Below are positions 1 through 12,074 of a stretch of DNA of 64,000 bases, piece by piece (the first letter of the stretch is position 1; each line of letters begins with the position of its first letter). Under the pieces are notes generated by a model. It was not told the DNA's origin, searched no databases, and worked only from the letters and a program-made list of their open reading frames with translations. Made by a program: the position numbers and the translations under genes. Source of the DNA: Lithospermum erythrorhizon (Eukaryota; Streptophyta; Magnoliopsida; Boraginales; Boraginaceae); assembly GCA_019722365.1 (NCBI GenBank), contig JADFUC010001470.1, positions 161,618-225,617 of the forward strand, in the 5' to 3' direction.

Positions 1-249
1 TTAAGCACTCACCACTCGCCCCTGAGAGCCGAACTGGTCTACTCTAGCTACTTCCGGCAATCGTCATGTGATCGACTCCACCAGAGACTCCGCCTCTAAG
101 CTCGGCCAAATCACCTCCTGTGAGTCTAACCTCACTCTGGCCCCTCATTATCACTCACATCCTCCTCATCACACACAACATCATGTACTGGAGCCTGAGT
201 TAATGAACTTACCGAAGTACTAGGAGTAGAACACGATGTGGGAATCATT

Positions 250-1002
250 TTCAGTGATCATGGGAAATAAATATTCATGAGACTCCAAATCAAAAAGTTT
301 CCACCCTTTTTCCCATACGAATAACCAACAAAAATACACCTCCTAGTACGACTACCAAATTTATCTTGTTTGCATTTCAAATTATGAGCAAAGCACAAAG
401 ACCCAAACACACGGATATTAGAGTAGGAGGGGGACTTGCCATACAAAAGCTCATACGGGGTCTTAAACCGAGAACACTAAGGAGAGTACGATTGATCAAA
501 TAACTCCGCAGTAAAAGAATATTAATACCCCAAAAACTTAATAGGTAGATTACGTAAATCACGAGCTACATTAAGAATACGGCGTGTTTCCGCTCCAATT
601 CCATCCATATACTTTCATTGGGAGTGCTAACACGCGAGGTTAAAAATAATGCCATTTTCCAAAAAAATAATCACGAAGGCACATAAATTCAGTTCCATTA
701 TCACTCCGTACATATTGAACTTTGGACTGAAATTGACGATCAATGATAGCAAAGAAATGCATAAAATATTTATGAACTTCAGTTTTATCATTCAACAAAA
801 ATAACCACACAGCACGAGAATAATCATCCACAATAGTTAGGAAATATCGCGCACCACACGAAGACAAAGTGTGATACGGACCCCACAAATCACAATGTAT
901 CAATTCGAAACTACGAGAAGCCTTATGTTCACTACTAACAAAAGACTCCCTAGACTGCTTGGCTTGACGACAATACTCTATTACAAGCCTTTTATTCGAC
1001 AA
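250..1002 (-). pseudogene. copia integrase fragment
   Basis: The open stretch 1002-640 contains the DDE-type integrase core: the first Asp in HCDLWGPY, then VDDYSRAVWLF, and the second Asp in RSDNGTEF. The stretch 446-258 restarts in another frame with the integrase C-terminal signature beginning GKSPSY, then RVFGSLCFAHN and DKFGSRTRRCIFVGY. The intervening residues are frame-shifted. The catalytic Glu region is not readable in one frame. It once encoded insertion of cDNA into the genome. Confidence 0.85.
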
Positions 1003-1530
1003 CCCGACAAAAAATCGAAATAAAGGATAACGAGCGAACTACTTTGTCTGAGGGATGCCCCAATCTGCGATGCCACAAATCTGAAGACACCTTCCCATCC
1101 ACATGCAACATCCACGCCCCGGAATACTGCAAAAGTAGTAGAGTCCATTCCGTCAAGCACGACTCCCAATCTGTGTTCTCTCAGGTAATGGTCCTGTATA
1201 ATACAACCATGCTTAGTAAATTGAATCAAACAATCACAGGTAGCAGCGAGTTGGGACACAGAAAGTAAGTTGCAGGCAAACTGAGGTACATACAAGACAT
1301 CTTTCAAAATCAAATCCGAAGACAAACATTATTTGTACTTACTTTTAAATACTAGACATTTTCCCATCAGAAAGACCAATCGAACAAGCAGGTATATCAA
1401 CAATATTACAATAGTAAGAGTTAGATTATCTGTGAACATGATCGGAGGCCCCTAATATCAATGCAATTAGAAATATGCACAGTTGGATACGATCCTGTAC
1501 CACCGCCTCGAATTAATGCAATACGTGTTT
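1003..1530 (-). pseudogene. copia protease end and GAG-pre-integrase fragment
   Basis: The stretch reading MSSDLILKDVLYVPQ then FACNLLSVSQLA is the conserved segment between the aspartic protease and GAG-pre-integrase domains of plant copia polyproteins. The protease DTGA motif itself is not readable, because bases around 1330-1500 contain stops and shifts. The fragment lies between the CCHC region and the integrase, as expected for pol order. Confidence 0.75.
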
Positions 1531-1535
1531 CAATT

Positions 1536-2260
1536 TTAACCAATCCGAGTCCAGAAACCCGCATCTACCCGGCCTATGGGCCGGACGCGGTTCTCCTGCT
1601 CCGCCGCCCGAGGGCAGTCTGCAGCCGCCTCGGGTAGTAGCGCAACGCTGGCCGCAATTCCGCAGGTTTGGTTGGACGCTGATTTCCCTCGGCCTGAGCC
1701 CAGCCCCGTCCGGATCCTCTTGACGACGCTTCCCACCAACCGGTGAAACCATGTTCGAGAAACAAGATGAAATATCATGGTCATGGAACGATGATAAAAT
1801 GTGCACCTAGAGGTTACTTTTGAACGGTAGACAGCCTCGAATGATCAGATTTTGAAGAAGATCAATCGCCACTGCCATGGTCAGCCATGATCCGGAGTAA
1901 ATCTTAATTCTGCAAGTGATTCTTTGAAGTTGCTCCTCCCGTGAATATTTATTAAGCCTCGATCAAGGTAGGAGGAGGGTCTTGAGAAAGCAAAGAAGAT
2001 CGTAAAGCCCCGAAATGTTCAACATAAATTCCACACAAAAAATCATGCAAACGATCATTATCCTGCTTCTGTTGGAATTTTTCGCCCAAATCACAGATGT
2101 AGAAACCACACACACACGACGGGATAGGATCATATGTAGCTAATTCATCCCACAGAGGTTGAAGTTTACCAAAGTAACGCTTGGGCACAGACATGTTGGC
2201 CGATTGCCATATCTGCATGCACAAGCCAATTGTCGCCACGAGTACCACTACAACACAACA
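1536..2260 (-). pseudogene. copia gag with zinc-knuckle region
   Basis: Residues encoded by 2248-1952 match UBN2-type copia gag: KLQPLWDELATYDPIPSCVC, then QQKQDNDRLHDFLCGI and RSSLLSQDPPPTLIEA. After a disrupted interval, 1810-1540 encodes a remnant of the CCHC knuckle (SCFLEHGFTGWWE) followed by an Arg/Gly/Ala-rich segment. That segment explains the locally GC-rich patch at 1560-1740. Gag would form the virus-like particle shell. Confidence 0.8.
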
Positions 2261-3460
2261 GCATGCAGCTTCCTCAAAATAGTAGTCTTTATGAGGGATT
2301 TAGGCCAATTCAGCTCAAGATCCATTGAACAAGCATAGCTTGAACACATTGTCAATCAACAACCAAAGTACCAGTGATGGGTTTATCAACCGACCCATCA
2401 ATAAAACCAAATTTTCTACGAGCAATCAATGACAAACGCAAAGATTTGGACCAATCATCATAGTTGGCTTCAGAAAAGAACAAGCATTAATAATATTACC
2501 CGGATTATCATTGTGAGCTTAAAATAAAACGGAGAGTCATGGGATTAATCGCCAAGGCTGGCCGGAGCCGGAGGCGGGTGATCGGCCACCCGACTGGCCG
2601 ACAACGGGAGAGGGGGTTGCCCGACGCGGTAGGGTAGTTCCGAAAATTAGAGTAGAAGAGTAGAGGATTTTTGCCCTAGCCAGAGTTGGCTCGATCCCAT
2701 ATAAAACAATGCTTCCTCAACTCGATTATTATTGCTTCACAAATATTATATACACTTTGATAATATAATCCTACCCAAGCAATCTATACAAAAGAGCTCC
2801 AACAATAATAATAATAATGATAAGCCCGACATCGAGAAGGTTGATTCTGCCAAAGCCTCTCGAACTTCTCCCGAACTTCTACTTATACACTATCGGAAGA
2901 TCGACCTATCTCCATCATGTCCCGGCTAAATTTAATACAACTATTAGCCAAAGGAGAAATGTTTATCTTCGATATTCAAATTAGCTCTAAACTGTACAAA
3001 AGATTCAGCACAACAGAGGGGCAACATGGAAGATGCTGTAGCAGCACTAAGGAAGATAAGGCTGGCATTTCTTGCCTCTAGCTAGGGTATACAGAGCTGA
3101 ACAATATACACCTTTATTTCTGGTCTATACTCTATTAAGCAATGAAGTAGTTTAACATATATATTCTCCCAAGAAAATGATTGGTCGTCTTACGAATTAT
3201 GGTAGCTTTCCAGTTGAGCATTGATTAAGACTAGAAATAACATTATGCAATTTGGGTATGTTTGTTTGAGTAACATAATTGAATTGAGCCATGGAATTGA
3301 ATTCCAAAGAATTGGAGGAAAACTGGTGAAGTTTTGGTATTTTAACTTCAATTTCATACATCAAACGAAACATTTTTCTGCCAGCAATTTGCTACCAAGA
3401 AAATCTATATATAACTTCAATTTCATACATCAAACATATTTTGGTGGTTGTGGAATTATA
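2261..3460. other. Intergenic sequence; probable 5' part of the copia element
   Basis: This holds a GC-rich patch around 2545-2640 and a short AAT microsatellite near 2802-2818. It may contain the leader and 5' LTR of the minus-strand copia element, but I see no clear LTR ends or tRNA-Met primer-binding site. No gene is supported. Confidence 0.4.
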
Positions 3461-3462
3461 TA

Positions 3463-3638
3463 CTCCCTCCATCTCATGACAATTGTCTAATTTTGATTTG
3501 TTTTAACAAGTTAAGAAATAATATTTTAATATAGCAGTTAAAATGGGTCTAAAAATATAAATAATGTAAAAATTAGTTTAATGGTATAAGTTATGAGAAA
3601 TTGAAGTAAAATAGCTAATTTTCATGAGATGGAGGGAG
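3463..3638. mobile_element. Stowaway-type MITE
   Basis: Perfect 17-base terminal inverted repeats: CTCCCTCCATCTCATGA at 3463-3479 and its complement at 3622-3638. The interior is about 140 bases, AT-rich and non-coding. The element sits in a TA-rich context (TA at 3461-3462). Size and the CTCCCTCC terminus are diagnostic of Tc1/mariner-derived Stowaway MITEs. Confidence 0.9.
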
Positions 3639-6385
3639 ATATGTTGTTTCTACATTCTTGTGTAATTGGTGATTGATATATAAGTTGGTTTTAGATAATA
3701 ACACACAAATCGTGTAATCATTACAATTACGGAGTATGTAAGAGTGATTATTATTTCAGAGATTGTTCTTGTCATGTCTGTTAATGTCGAAATCTTTATT
3801 TCTCTAATACTTTCCAGATACCTTACTCCAATTATACTCTAAGCATAAAATAATAATTCGTATAAATTCTTGTATTTATCACTCAATCTCATATTAATCG
3901 TAATATCTTCCCCGATGTATTAATGCCTCCGGAAGCATTTAATTTCAAATACGACATCACGAAATATACCACGTGTAAACAAAGTGGGCGACTCTACGTT
4001 GTTCACGGCGGTTCGCCGCTCGCTTGAACCACCAAAAACATGTATAAATCAATTGGTAAGTAGTCTATTATTCATCTCCAATGTCTTAGGTTCAACTTTT
4101 TGCACCATCATATTTATTTCTGTATTTATTATGCATTAGCACCTTAGTCAGTCTAAATTTATTTTTGGTAGTTTATTATGACATAATTACAATTTACTCA
4201 TCTTTTTGGACTAATTTAAGACAACATTTACTTATTTTAACAAATTTTCTTATCCCGTACTAAAAAGTTTATTGTAAATAGTTTATTAATAGTATAAAAA
4301 TAGCTCAAAAATTCTTAATGTATATTTCAAACCACCATCTTTAGATTCAAGGCGGTAAACCTCCTATATATGGCCCAAGTAGATCGAAGCATAAAACAAG
4401 GGATGATATTAAGAACTACCAGAAGAGACCTTCCGGGTGTATTAATAAGGTCACGAGTGTTGTAATTTAACGCCTAATTCAATAACCAAATCTAAGCAAA
4501 CAATGATAACGACAGAAGTAAATGCGGAAAAATAAACAACACACCTACTTTATACGTATTCCTCCTTCAACGTGAAAAGCACGCCTTGTTGGTGCTTCTC
4601 GCAGTAAATCCACTAAAAACCAAAAAAACGGAAGATTGTTACACCACCTATCAAGCTAAACCTCACCAAGAATACTTTATAGCATAGTATTCTCAATAAC
4701 AAAGCCTCACAATATTATTGATTATGATTCAATAATATTCACTCAAGAATTGTTTAGGATGATTATTTTGTGATGGAAAACATATAGAAAAAGCCTCTAT
4801 ATATGTAAAAACTTCTTAACCTAATCTCGGCCAAAAATAGAATAAATAGCCTAAACCGCCACCCGCCGATCATCGAGACTCCCATCGAGACCTCGGGGTC
4901 TCGAATAGCCCATACAACCCGTGGTCTTCGTACGAATGCTTTAATTAGCTGGTTTTATGTTAGTATTAGCATTTTATTATTGGTCAACAAAACCAATATT
5001 GAAATCATATATTTTTCGTCATTACTCGATAACTAGTGAGTTGTTCCGCCTAATAGCAATAGAATTAGCGCTAACACTACCAAGACAAAAGAGATTTAAG
5101 TAATGAAATGATACTAAATTTCTACTGTACGATTTTGTACGAAAGCTAAAAGATGATGAGAGTAGTAGAACACCAGCCAAGAATTCTTTGTTTTTTTTTC
5201 TTTCTAATAATAAATTAGCTCAAACATTCGTAGTATATTATTTGCATCATAATCATTAAAAAACTAGAGTATGAAATACGAGTCGTGTCGTCTAACATGT
5301 ATTGTAGGTTCGACACTCATAATGAGCGAATCTTGTAATGAATTAAGTATGTAAGGTTAAAATAAGCTTTCCGTCACTGAGTGAATTGTCTAGCATAACT
5401 CCCTACATGCGATATCCCGAGATCAAAAGTACCAAAACCGTTAATGTAGCGGTTTACTTAATTTATGAATGGTTATAGTAAATGTCTCAAATTACCAAGT
5501 ATAAATACTTTAATTTATTTGTTATCATTTGAATAATCTAGTTTAACGTCTATGCTAATTAAATTACTATGATTAACCCATATTAGTGACTACATGTATC
5601 ACTCACAATTAATGACAAGATCAAATAAAGTTCACTTAATTGCAACAATAACAATACCATTAATGCAATTGTCCGGGTAATTTCATTTTCATTCCATAAT
5701 AATTGATTTTAAGAATATTTCATTCCCATAGAGATAGGGAATAGTTTTTAGCCAAAACAGAGAGGAAGAATGAAGTAGCTCGAAGACGACAAAACCTCTC
5801 CAGCACAATTCTACTTCATTCCCTCTCTTCCCAAACCATATAGTAGGTGTGGAAGAACATGAACAGCTCAATTATAAGGTCATAATATACTCCATAATAC
5901 TCATGTGATATTAGAACTTGTTTTTGGAAAATTGTGTTCGCTTACTACATGCACTATTTAGTTTAGTTTATTTAATTTACTCCATAATAATACTCATGTA
6001 TAAGTATAGTTTAGTTACATAGAGGAGTAGTAGTATAATTGTTACCGTTTTGTGCAAGTATTGTAAAGCATTTGAATGTAAACATATACATCATCACATT
6101 TGTTGTATACTTGTATATAAGGAAACTTCTGATAATGTATTTAAACATACATCATCACATAGTGGACAAAAATTCTATCCACCATACATAAATAATGTTA
6201 ACATTTAACAAATTTTAATTGGACAATATTCTTTATTATCCCCCATAATTTTCTTCTTTATTTACTTCAAATATACATACTACATGGAATTTCTTTTCCA
6301 TTCAATTTCAAATCAAAAAGTCCAAAATACATAACATAATACATACATACACAAACTTATTATAGCTAGCTAGTCTTCTTATATA
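3639..6385. other. Intergenic AT-rich region with a possible LTR remnant
   Basis: No gene is supported. Around 4380-4940 the sequence changes character and ends in a patch rich in GTCTCGA/TCGAGAC palindromes (4870-4915). The same motif occurs in the SIRE-like LTR near 57760-57850, so an LTR fragment is possible. The rest is simple AT-rich DNA. The stretch 6200-6385 is the immediate 3' flank of the PMEI gene. Confidence 0.4.
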
Positions 6386-7048
6386 TTATGGGTTGAGAAA
6401 TTTTGCAACAAATTGATTAACCAAAGCCAATGCATTACTTGTTACATGCATGGCCTTATAAACCCTGTCTATAACATCATCTTTCACCTCCCCCTCCGGT
6501 ATTATATCCATTAATCCGTCCGTACACGTGTCCTCATTAGTCATGGCTGCACTAAGCCATGTTTGGACATTGCTCACTTGAAACCTCAACGACTCACCTG
6601 TGCCGGTGAGTCGACGCATCTGCTTAAGCGAGCCGCGCATTTGATCAACCGCGTCACCAAACATGGCATAACAATCATGCAACGCGGCTTGAATTGTTGG
6701 CTCGGCTCGATAATCGGCTTGGCGTGACATATAGGACATGTAACTGGCCATGCGCTTGGCTCGTGAGAGGCTTATTTTGATGGCTATTCGAGCGAGCCGA
6801 GCTGGGTCGTGTTGGATTGTGTTGGCATAGAATACTAGTGAATTGAAGCACAAGTCAGGGTAGAGGGTAGATTGGCAACTTGTACGGATGAATTGTGTGG
6901 CGTCACTTTCAGGGGCATCGGAAATCGAGGGGGAGGCGGCATAGGACTCGTCGATGGTGGCCGGATCGAGGATGGCGGAGGATGGGTGGAGGTGGATGAG
7001 TAGAAAGGGAAATAAGAGGAGGGGTAGGGAATGGCTCTTCATGTTCAA
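6386..7048 (-). CDS. Pectin methylesterase/invertase inhibitor-like protein
   Basis: Single-exon, 220-residue protein of the PMEI/invertase-inhibitor family. Residues 1-25 form a hydrophobic signal peptide ending HPSSA, so the product is expected in the apoplast or cell wall. The four-helix-bundle signature is present: RTSC (Cys58) and DLC (Cys67) would pair in the N-terminal hairpin, and HDC (Cys126) and EDTC (Cys175) would pair in the bundle. The conserved ATQFIRTSC start and the TNEDTCTDGL segment fit plant PMEIs, and the length is normal. Family members block pectin methylesterases or acid invertases; which one cannot be told from sequence. An acidic/Ser linker (about residues 33-50) follows the signal peptide. 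The start codon is the first Met before the signal peptide. No frameshifts. Confidence 0.93.
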   Translation of the reverse strand: MNMKSHSLPLLLFPFLLIHLHPSSAILDPATIDESYAASPSISDAPESDATQFIRTSCQSTLYPDLCFNSLVFYANTIQHDPARLARIAIKISLSRAKRMASYMSYMSRQADYRAEPTIQAALHDCYAMFGDAVDQMRGSLKQMRRLTGTGESLRFQVSNVQTWLSAAMTNEDTCTDGLMDIIPEGEVKDDVIDRVYKAMHVTSNALALVNQFVAKFLNP

Positions 7049-8519
7049 AATATTTTGATGGAAGTTATAGTGTTGTTGTGTGAGTATGTGGGAGCTTAAG
7101 TAGGCCGAGTTTCTATGTGAAATGACTATAATGGCCTCGTTAGGTTTATATGAACAATGATTAATAAAACATTGTTAGTCACATGCATATATAATTCAGC
7201 TATCTTGTTGGCAATTGTATGGGATTTGATTTCATAATAAGTATATCGTTCTATCACTCAACCTTGTGATTCCATTGATTTGAGAATCATAATCCATATT
7301 TGTTGAGATTTGATTTTAATAATCGAATTGATTTTAATAATTCAAGAGTTCATGTGTAAGTGTTTTATATTGAAAAATATTAAGAAAGTTCACTATTTTA
7401 TAAATAAGGGTAAAGCTACTCAAATCAACCTAGTACCAATTATTTTTAAGATGTAACTCTTTAGGTTTATGAAGTATGATCTCTCTACTCTTGTAAGTTA
7501 GGCTCATGCCCATTTCATGAATTTTTACAATATGAATTTGATCATTTTTACAATATCTTAATTTGATCTTATCATCATCAGCGACCGTTTTAGATCATTT
7601 GTTAATTTTATTATTAGTGAGACAAATTTTTAATCAAACGAATTAATTTAATGTGGTTATGAGGTCATGTGATATCTTTTAATTCATCTTCTCGATAGCA
7701 AAGTATCACCTATAACGACGATGGAAGTGTATATATCACAAAAAATAATGGCCTTCCACTTTGAGTTACATTATGCATCTCTTTATCCCTTGAAGCTTTA
7801 TAACAAATAGGAAGTATTAGATAGTAGGAATTCATCATATTGAATTAGATATGGACATACATGACATGTTTTATTTTTTGAGAATATGATTCATCATATT
7901 CATCAAAAGATTGTTTTAGATGAAGTTTTCCACTAAAAAGTGGAATTTGCACCGAAAGTCCGAAACACTCTATACATGATCTCCGGTACCACTTGAATTT
8001 TGAATAAATATCTCAAGTTCTCAACTAGTGTACTTGTACTATTTGCAAAGTGAAAAACAATTTGATGATAGGTGGGGGCAAGTTTGTAGTGTAGGCGTGC
8101 AACAACATGATAATATAAGGAGTGCCAAATATATTCTTTACTTTGGCCGCCAGTTTCGGCTGCGCTTTTCTGACCATAGCTACCACTTTATAATGTCCCT
8201 TTGTTAATTAAGGTTTTGAGTAGTGTGATTGGCAGGAATTAACTAAGACACTATACATCTCTCAATTAACTTGTTCACTTATAACGACCCTTTCTATCTT
8301 CTTAAGTGGAACATGTGCTACAAGCCTACAAGGTAGGAAGATGGAATATTATTGCAGACCACACTAATTTTTGGTCATTGAATAGTGGTAGAGAATGGGA
8401 ATGCACTCCTCCATCCATAGTACATTTTGCTTCTAAGAATGATATAAATCCTATAATGTGGTGTATCTTTACCAGATTGGGGACCCAATGGGCCGGGGAC
8501 ACCATACTCAATGTCTTAT
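7049..8519. other. Intergenic: PMEI upstream region
   Basis: This is the region upstream of the minus-strand PMEI gene. The first 100 bases are the likely 5' UTR; no firm TATA box could be picked. The rest is AT-rich without repeat signatures. Open stretches at 8306-8533 are short and match nothing I recognise. Confidence 0.4.
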
Positions 8520-9000
8520 GTTGTCATGACTAAAGGTGATCTTGTCCACGAGGCACATCGGACATCGGGTCACCACTGCGGTCGCGTACTGTGCATCGGC
8601 GTGGGTTAATTCTGGCGGCAAAGTAATTCTTGAATCAGTCGTGCCTCGGTGTTCTTGGGGTTACTGGCTATCTTTGGGCGTTGTGTATGGGGCTGCGTAC
8701 TTTGACTATGACAAGCGTGCACTTAGCGGGGATTATAACGGCGTATGTTGGGTCCATAGCAGATGGTATATAGCGATGAATATTGATATATTGGGGATTT
8801 GTCAGGTCGTGATATACGGAAGATCTCGGGCCTCTCGCGCGGTTAGTGCTTGATTGGTTTATGGGACGCCATAAATCTTTGTCGAGTTCATACTCGAGTA
8901 AAGAAAGTTGTAGATTGTTTCATGGCCTTGCTGCTTATGGTTAGCCTCTACGACTAGAATCGCGTGATGATTGTAAGATGTCGTCCAGGGCAAGTGGGAG
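8520..9000 (+). mobile_element. 3' internal tail of a second copy of the copia element
   Basis: From about 8640 to 9000 this aligns, with many small differences, to about 16440-16786, the non-coding tail between RNase H and the 3' LTR of the downstream element. Both copies end in the purine-rich GTGGGAG directly before TGTTGGAAATC. This piece is therefore not the LTR itself but the end of another element's internal region. It shares the LTR at 9001 with the downstream element. Confidence 0.75.
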
Positions 9001-9990
9001 TGTTGGAAATCAATGAGAATTGGTTGAAATTTATTATCTTACGTTGCGACAATTGTATATGATTCATTTACCGGTTAGGTTAAATAATGATTACTCAGGC
9101 TTAGTGTTCAACTTAGTAATTGTATATTACTAGTGTGGGTTCGTGATAATTTAAGGGGTTATGGCGATTGCTAGATCTTACTCGTTAATCGTTATAATAA
9201 TAGTAATTGGTCAGTGTATTATTATACAACTTTCCTATTATCACGGGCTAGAAGGTCGCTGTCTGATGGCGTTGAGTTATATTTCATGTGAAATTAAAGA
9301 GAACTATATAATTGAAATGTATTTCTCGATTACAAAGGAATTACATTTTATGTAGAATATGATTGAACAATAGAATCAATTGTGGTATTTAATTGGTTCG
9401 AGTAATTTAGTATTTATCGATAACTTGAAGATTATTGATATTGACTCATTACTATTTAATTAGCTTAATTAAATAGTTCAACTCATTAGCAACTTCATTT
9501 AGTGTCTTAGCAGGCAATAGAGTTAACGAGTATTATCTTTAGCGGGTTCTTGCTCCGGGCTTGTTTAAACTAGCCTATATAAGCAAACTTTAGGAGTTTT
9601 TCATCTAGTTTTTGTAAAACTTTTTCACCAAAAACTTAGTAGCCGCCCCCCACTGGCGAAATTCTCCCGAGAATTTTGGGGTTTTAGTTTTGTTCATCAT
9701 ACATTTACTAACAGATTAGTTCTTGATTGACCCCTCCACAGTGTGGACTAACTAGAGATATCATAGATTGATATTACAACAAGGAGGCTGAAGAAGAAGA
9801 GTCAAAATTCACGTTGTGAATTTAGGCGTGTGGATACGGTGGAATTTACTCCATTTACTTATTTGTAAAGTACTCGTTCGTATATTTAATTATATGTTTT
9901 TGTATTGAATAATGTAGTAATGCACTTTAAAGATCCACGGAACTATGGTTGTATTTATACTCCTACATCCATTGTAATTTTCTTGATGGC
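9001..9990 (+). repeat. 5' LTR of the copia element
   Basis: It begins TGTTGGAAATCAATGAGAA, the canonical copia TG start, directly after a purine-rich tract. It matches 16787-17799 along its length and the minus-strand solo LTR at 56617-59794. It contains a palindrome of 11-base arms at 9452-9476 (CTATTTAATTA/TAATTAAATAG). That palindrome recurs intact in the solo LTR near 59326, and in altered form in the 3' LTR near 17253. Confidence 0.85.
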
Positions 9991-10000
9991 ATCATGAGCC
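9987..10000 (+). other. Primer-binding site (tRNA-Met type), degenerate
   Basis: TGGCATCATGAGCC directly follows the 5' LTR. It resembles TGGTATCAGAGCC, the standard plant copia site complementary to the initiator tRNA-Met 3' end, with a few changes. Its place at the LTR/leader junction supports plus-strand orientation. Confidence 0.65.
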
Positions 10001-12074
10001 AAATTAAAGTTGCTTTACATTATTTATTTTATGCCTGTTTTGTTTTTTATCAATTTTTATTTGATTAATTCTTGTTCATATATTTAATTGATAAATATAT
10101 GATGAGAATAAATCACCATGTTCTTGATTATTGATTTACACACGTTGTTACAAGTTTATGATGATGTATTATCATATTTTTGTTAACATGGATTTTGTTT
10201 CTTAAATTAAAGGATGATTTAATTGATTTTTGAAACAGCAGTTTTGTAAAACATGTTTGGGCGTGTAAAATTTTGTAAAATTAAAGCCTAATTTTCTGGA
10301 ACCCAGATAGCACGTAAAAAGATCTCATTAAATTTCATAATTTTGGATTTTTCTAAGTGCCTCAAAATAATTTTGTGATTTACGGGTATTTAATTAATAA
10401 TTAAATATGAAAATTTATTTTAATGAGCGACGGTGGGATTTGTTCAAGAAACTAATGGAGTTTAACGTGTTCGAATTTCATAAATTTTGAAAAAATTTTT
10501 AAAGTCTCAAAATGATTTTACAAGCGAATTAAATTAAATAAAGCAGGTTAAATATGGAAAGTATTATTACAGCCGTCGGCGGCAAACTTCGCCGACCACT
10601 GCAGGCGTCCGGTGTCGGATCGGGGTGATTTTGGTATTACCAAGAAAATAACGGTCGAGCGGCGACCTAGGCGGAGTGGCGGCGTGTACGTCTTAGGCCT
10701 CCATGGGCCGGTCGTCCGAAACCCGTTAAGCGTGTGCCCCTAATTTGAAAACCACAATTCAATTTATTCCTTATTTTGGTTTTCTAAAATTATGGGACTA
10801 GTTATATTCGGTTTTTTATTGATTATTTGTCATTTTAATCAACTAATTAATTGTAATTAATTATGTGATGACAATTTCATAATTAATTTCCTTTATATTA
10901 TATCTTTTTAAATTAATTTAAAGTGATATAACAATTATAGTAACAATTCGCTCTTAATGTATTTTAGAATATATTTGTGATGAATATTTTTCTATAATAA
11001 TATCACGGTTAATTATTGGTAATAATTATTAATTGACATGTGTATGATAATTGAGTTTATATTAATTAATTTTAATATGTGTAATTACATGGATTAATTA
11101 ATTTGATAATTCTGAAACATGCATTTTCGATGCCATTTAAAATATTTATTAAAGTTCATTTATGTGATTTAATAAAGAGTGCCTATATTTTGTAATGGTT
11201 ATTGGAATGGAAGTGCCTATAGATATAGCCCGTTTATTTATTTTTAGGATGCAGAACCGTATTGTAAATGACCTTACGAGTCGTATTTCTTGTATTTATT
11301 TATTTCTTGTTTTACCTGGCTTGCAAATTTGTCTAAGATGGGTTAGTATGTAAATATTGTAACAAGTGAAGATATTGAAGATCATTTGGCGGTGGTGATA
11401 CTTGGTGGACTCGGATGGATCGGAAGTGAATACAAGAATTAGGACTTATGTTAGTATTTGATAAATACTTGTAATAGGTTCTAGGGGCCATATCGTATAT
11501 CTTGAGATATGCATTACTGTTTATTTTTCATGTTGCATGTATTGCTTGATTATGTGCTAGTATGCATGAGTAAGTGAAAACAAAGTAATAATAATCTCAC
11601 AATTAAATTTAAGCAAAGTATAAAGCCAATTTTAAAAGTTGTCTTGATCATTGCGTCGATTAGGCACACCGTGATAGCGGGTATTTACAATGTTGCATTG
11701 ATATGACAATGGATCATGTTGAAGTGATTTCCACTAACGTTGTGGGCTTTCGGATGATCAATCTAAGTAACAACTTTGGTTTAATTGGTATGCTTAACCG
11801 GTTTCGGAGATACAAATGTTGGGTAGCATCACAGCAAAGTCTTTAGTGACCTGAAGTTATGTAGTTTTACATAATTGGTTGGCAACCTACTATTATAAGC
11901 TGGATTCAAAATGTAGCGGTGTTGCCGTTTGAAATTTAAGTGTAATAGGTCTTGATACTAATATATTTAGGTGAGATTTGAAGTTTTAGTGTTGCTGAAT
12001 TTATTTGTAAGTGTTTTTAGCGTGATAGTTTTCTTGAGTGCGTTATTTTATTTACTTATTCTTGTAGAATTAAT
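10001..12074 (+). other. Long non-coding leader of the copia element
   Basis: About 2.1 kb separates the PBS from the gag start, with no open frame of note. It is mostly AT-rich, with a sharply GC-rich patch at about 10570-10740. The related minus-strand element has a comparable ~1.6-kb leader (60802-62404), so a long leader seems to be a feature of this lineage rather than an insertion. Confidence 0.55.

Larger units (their letters stand above)
1..2260 (-). mobile_element. Degenerate Ty1/copia retrotransposon (Ale/Retrofit-like), coding part
   Basis: Minus-strand fragments follow copia order: gag (about 2250-1950), CCHC/Arg-Gly region (about 1810-1540), protease C-terminus with GAG-pre-integrase (about 1330-1000), then integrase (about 1000-250). 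The integrase has HCDLWGPY, VDDYSRAVW and RSDNGTEF, typical of the plant Ale/Retrofit lineage. Several frameshifts and stops separate the pieces, so the element is dead. Reverse transcriptase and the 3' LTR would lie beyond position 1. I could not identify the 5' LTR or a primer-binding site between 2260 and 2930. Confidence 0.85.

Noticed and set aside
1513..1806. GC-rich open frames in several registers that could be a small gene
   Set aside because: One register reads as the gag zinc-knuckle and Arg/Gly region of the surrounding copia element; the others are shadows.
6062..6165. Repeated ACATACATCATCACAT near 6085 and 6147, considered as a MITE
   Set aside because: A short direct repeat only; no inverted termini or target duplication.
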